Assembly (NCBI GenBank): GCA_963777975.1
Contig: CAVZSO010000009.1
Location: 124,001-188,000, forward strand
Source of the DNA: CSP1-4 sp963777975
Lineage (GTDB): Bacteria; Chloroflexota; Limnocylindria; Limnocylindrales; CSP1-4
Direction: 5' to 3'
Length of the DNA stretch: 64,000 nt
Numbering within the stretch: the stretch's first letter is position 1; each line of letters begins with the position of its first letter. Made by a program: the position numbers and the translations under genes. Under the pieces are notes generated by a model. That model had not been told where the DNA came from. It saw nothing but the letters and a program-made list of their open reading frames with translations, and ran no database searches. This document shows positions 62,406 to 64,000 of the stretch, in pieces.

Positions 62406-62415
62406 CCTTCGTGTC

Positions 62416-62940
62416 ATGGGAACTATCTCCGCCGCCCGATCGAGCGACGACCAGGTCGTCGTACGCGACATCATCGCCGACATCGGCTCCTCGATCGGCG
62501 AGCTTCGCTGCATCGGCAGTCAGCAGCTGGTGCGGGCCGGCGTGAGCATGAGCCATCTGCACGTGATGTGGATGCTCAAGCGACACGGCGAGCTGTCCAT
62601 GGGCCGTCTGGCGGAGATGCTCGACGTCGGTCTCTCGAATGCCTCGGGTCTCATCGACCGGATGGCGGAGCGGGGCCTGGTCGAACGCGTCCGGGTGCCG
62701 GACGACCGTCGTCTGGTGCTCGTCGCCCTGTCGGACCACGGTCGGGAGATGCTCGATCACGCCGACGTGCTGCGCAGCGATCTGATGGAGACGATCCTGC
62801 GTCGACTGGAGCCCGCTCAGCTGCAGCGCGTGGCCGGCGCCCTGGCCGACATCCGGCAGGCCATGCGGGCCGCCACAGAGGCCGGCGAGCTGCCCAGCGA
62901 GATGCACACCGACCACCACCCCATCAGCGCCTCGACCTAA
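62416..62940 (+). CDS. MarR-family repressor, probably of the adjacent efflux pump
   Basis: A 174-residue winged-helix protein: VSMSHLHVMWMLKRHGELSM, GRLAEMLDVGLSNASGLIDR (recognition helix), MAERGLVERVRVPDDRRLVL (wing). The His-rich end (HTDHHP) could bind metal but is not a recognised motif. It is followed after 54 bases by a DHA2 efflux gene on the same strand. With the palindrome in its own promoter, this suggests a ligand-released autorepressed marR-efflux operon. Confidence 0.9.
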   Translation: MGTISAARSSDDQVVVRDIIADIGSSIGELRCIGSQQLVRAGVSMSHLHVMWMLKRHGELSMGRLAEMLDVGLSNASGLIDRMAERGLVERVRVPDDRRLVLVALSDHGREMLDHADVLRSDLMETILRRLEPAQLQRVAGALADIRQAMRAATEAGELPSEMHTDHHPISAST

Positions 62941-62994
62941 CCCACTTCAGCCCGGCGTCCCCGCGCCCCAGCCTCTCGAAGGAGACCATTCCCG

Positions 62995-64000
62995 ATGATG
63001 GAACACGCTCCCGACGTCGACGGCTTCGCCGACGTCCCATCTCTGACCGAAGACCCGGCCATGGGTCTGCCACATCGGCAGAAGATGGAGATCCTCTTCG
63101 CGGTCATGCTCGGGCTCTTCCTCGGGGCCCTCGATCAGACCATCGTCGGCCCGGCCCTGCCGACCATCGTGACCCAGCTGCAGGGCAACGAGTACTACAC
63201 CTGGGCCGTCACCATCTTCCTGCTGACCAGCACCATCAGCGTGCCCTTCTGGGGCAAGCTGTCCGATCTGTACGGACGCAAGCCGATCTTCATGATCGGT
63301 ATCAGCATCTTCCTCATCGGCTCGGCCCTGTCCGGCCTGAGTCAGGAGATGTGGCAGCTCATCCTCTTCCGCGGCATCCAGGGCGTCGGTGCCGGCTCGA
63401 TCTTCCCCGTCGCGCTGGCCGTCATCGGCGACATGTTCACGCCGCAGGAGCGCGGCAAGTACCAGGGCCTCTTCGGCGCCGTGTTCGGCATCGCCTTCGT
63501 CGTCGGCCCGCTCGTCGGCGGCTTCCTGACCGAGAACTTCAGCTGGCATTGGATCTTCTACGTCAACATCCCGATCGGGTTCGTCTCGCTCTTCTTCATC
63601 TGGCGGCTGCTGCCGACGGTCAAGAATCCCCGGGCGACACGCAGCTTCGACATCCTCGGCGGCATCATCTTCAGCATCGCCATCGCCTTCCTGCTCGTGG
63701 GCTTGACCAACAAGCAGTTCAGCGACTGGACCGATCCCAAGGTCGGCGGCTTCATCCTCATCGCCATCGTCGGCATCGTCCTCTTCATCCTCGCTGAGGC
63801 GCGGGCCAAGGAGCCGATCATCCCGCTCCATCTGTTCCGTCTGCGCACCTACTCGACGTCGATGATCTCGACCTTCTTCGCCAGCTTCGCCTTCTTCGGC
63901 GCCATCGTCTTCCTGCCGCGCTGGTTCCAGTTCGTGCACGGCTTCAGCCCGACCGCGTCGGGCCTGGCGGCCCTGCCGCTGATGGTCGGCCTGATCTTCA
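62995..64000 (+). CDS. DHA2-family MFS efflux transporter, 3' end cut by the window edge
   Basis: The open frame starts at ATG 62995 (or 62998), with AAGGAGA about ten bases upstream, and runs off the window after 335 codons. A 35-residue acidic cytoplasmic N-terminus precedes the first helix (ILFAVMLGLFLGALDQTIVG, the DHA2 motif D1 ALDQTIVGPALPTI). Motif A is WGKLSDLYGRKPIFMIG and motif C is GIAFVVGPLVGGFL. About eight of 14 helices are seen, with FLPRWFQFVHGFSPT near the cut. It is a proton-driven drug exporter of the EmrB/QacA type. It likely shares the marR promoter. Confidence 0.92.
   Translation, partial: MMEHAPDVDGFADVPSLTEDPAMGLPHRQKMEILFAVMLGLFLGALDQTIVGPALPTIVTQLQGNEYYTWAVTIFLLTSTISVPFWGKLSDLYGRKPIFMIGISIFLIGSALSGLSQEMWQLILFRGIQGVGAGSIFPVALAVIGDMFTPQERGKYQGLFGAVFGIAFVVGPLVGGFLTENFSWHWIFYVNIPIGFVSLFFIWRLLPTVKNPRATRSFDILGGIIFSIAIAFLLVGLTNKQFSDWTDPKVGGFILIAIVGIVLFILAEARAKEPIIPLHLFRLRTYSTSMISTFFASFAFFGAIVFLPRWFQFVHGFSPTASGLAALPLMVGLIF

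Noticed and set aside
1..64000. tRNA or rRNA genes, CRISPR arrays, transposases, prophage or integrated elements
   Set aside because: I looked for tRNA-like arms, regular spaced repeats, transposase motifs and terminal inverted repeats and saw none. The holin-family protein alone is a widespread chromosomal type and not evidence of a phage.

Overview
The window is a 64-kb piece of a very GC-rich bacterial chromosome with densely packed genes on both strands. Gene content points to Chloroflexota of the Limnocylindria/Ellin6529 type: repeated ECF sigma plus membrane-cargo modules, F420-type (LLM, DDN-like) enzymes, Ni-superoxide dismutase, and a large alpha-glucan/glycogen gene set. That assignment is an inference; there is no rRNA or other phylogenetic marker here. 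I saw no tRNA, rRNA, CRISPR array, insertion sequence or prophage.

Layout. 1-675: 3' part of an HpcH/HpaI-type aldolase. 736-6.65 kb (minus strand): three tandem modules, each an ECF sigma gene overlapping by ATGA a single-pass membrane protein, plus a truncated cargo copy. The sigma genes share an upstream motif that looks like an ECF promoter. 6.7-11.4 kb: DinB-like proteins, a serine hydrolase, proline dehydrogenase, a YetF-like membrane protein and proC. 11.5-16.0 kb: a giant secreted protein joining a beta-propeller phytase to a phosphoesterase. 16-24 kb: methyltransferase, cobalamin-binding-type protein, F420-type nitroreductase, ferredoxin, cupredoxin lipoprotein and a potADBC polyamine-type ABC transporter. 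24-38.8 kb: YHS protein, LOG protein, RpiB joined in frame to an AI-2E-type permease, aminotransferase, a large GH13 protein, MarR, SIS protein, ICMT-like and DUF427 proteins, a candidate small RNA, fabI, YczE-like protein, an RNase-type metallo-beta-lactamase, methyltransferase and hydrolase. 38.8-48.5 kb: alpha-glucan metabolism (glgA, a DUF2652 cyclase-like protein, glgP, GH13, two GH57). 48.6-53.1 kb: a four-gene chain (DUF885 peptidase, GNAT, alcohol dehydrogenase, GNAT) coupled by 4-base overlaps. 53.1-64 kb: holin-like protein, lysA-type decarboxylase, membrane proteins, LysM protein, sodN/sodX, LLM oxidoreductase, and a MarR regulator upstream of a DHA2-type efflux pump that runs off the end.

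Two genome-wide patterns stand out. First, at least 16 genes that begin a transcription unit have a TANNNT box 6-10 bases before the start codon and generally no Shine-Dalgarno sequence, which implies pervasive leaderless transcription. Genes inside operons instead use Shine-Dalgarno sites or ATGA/GTGA/TGATG overlaps. Second, about 20 genes or gene parts are broken by single-base shifts, often in C or G runs, with the family-typical protein continuing in another frame. This is better explained by uncorrected sequencing indels than by pseudogenes. Coordinates of frameshifted genes below span all the pieces.
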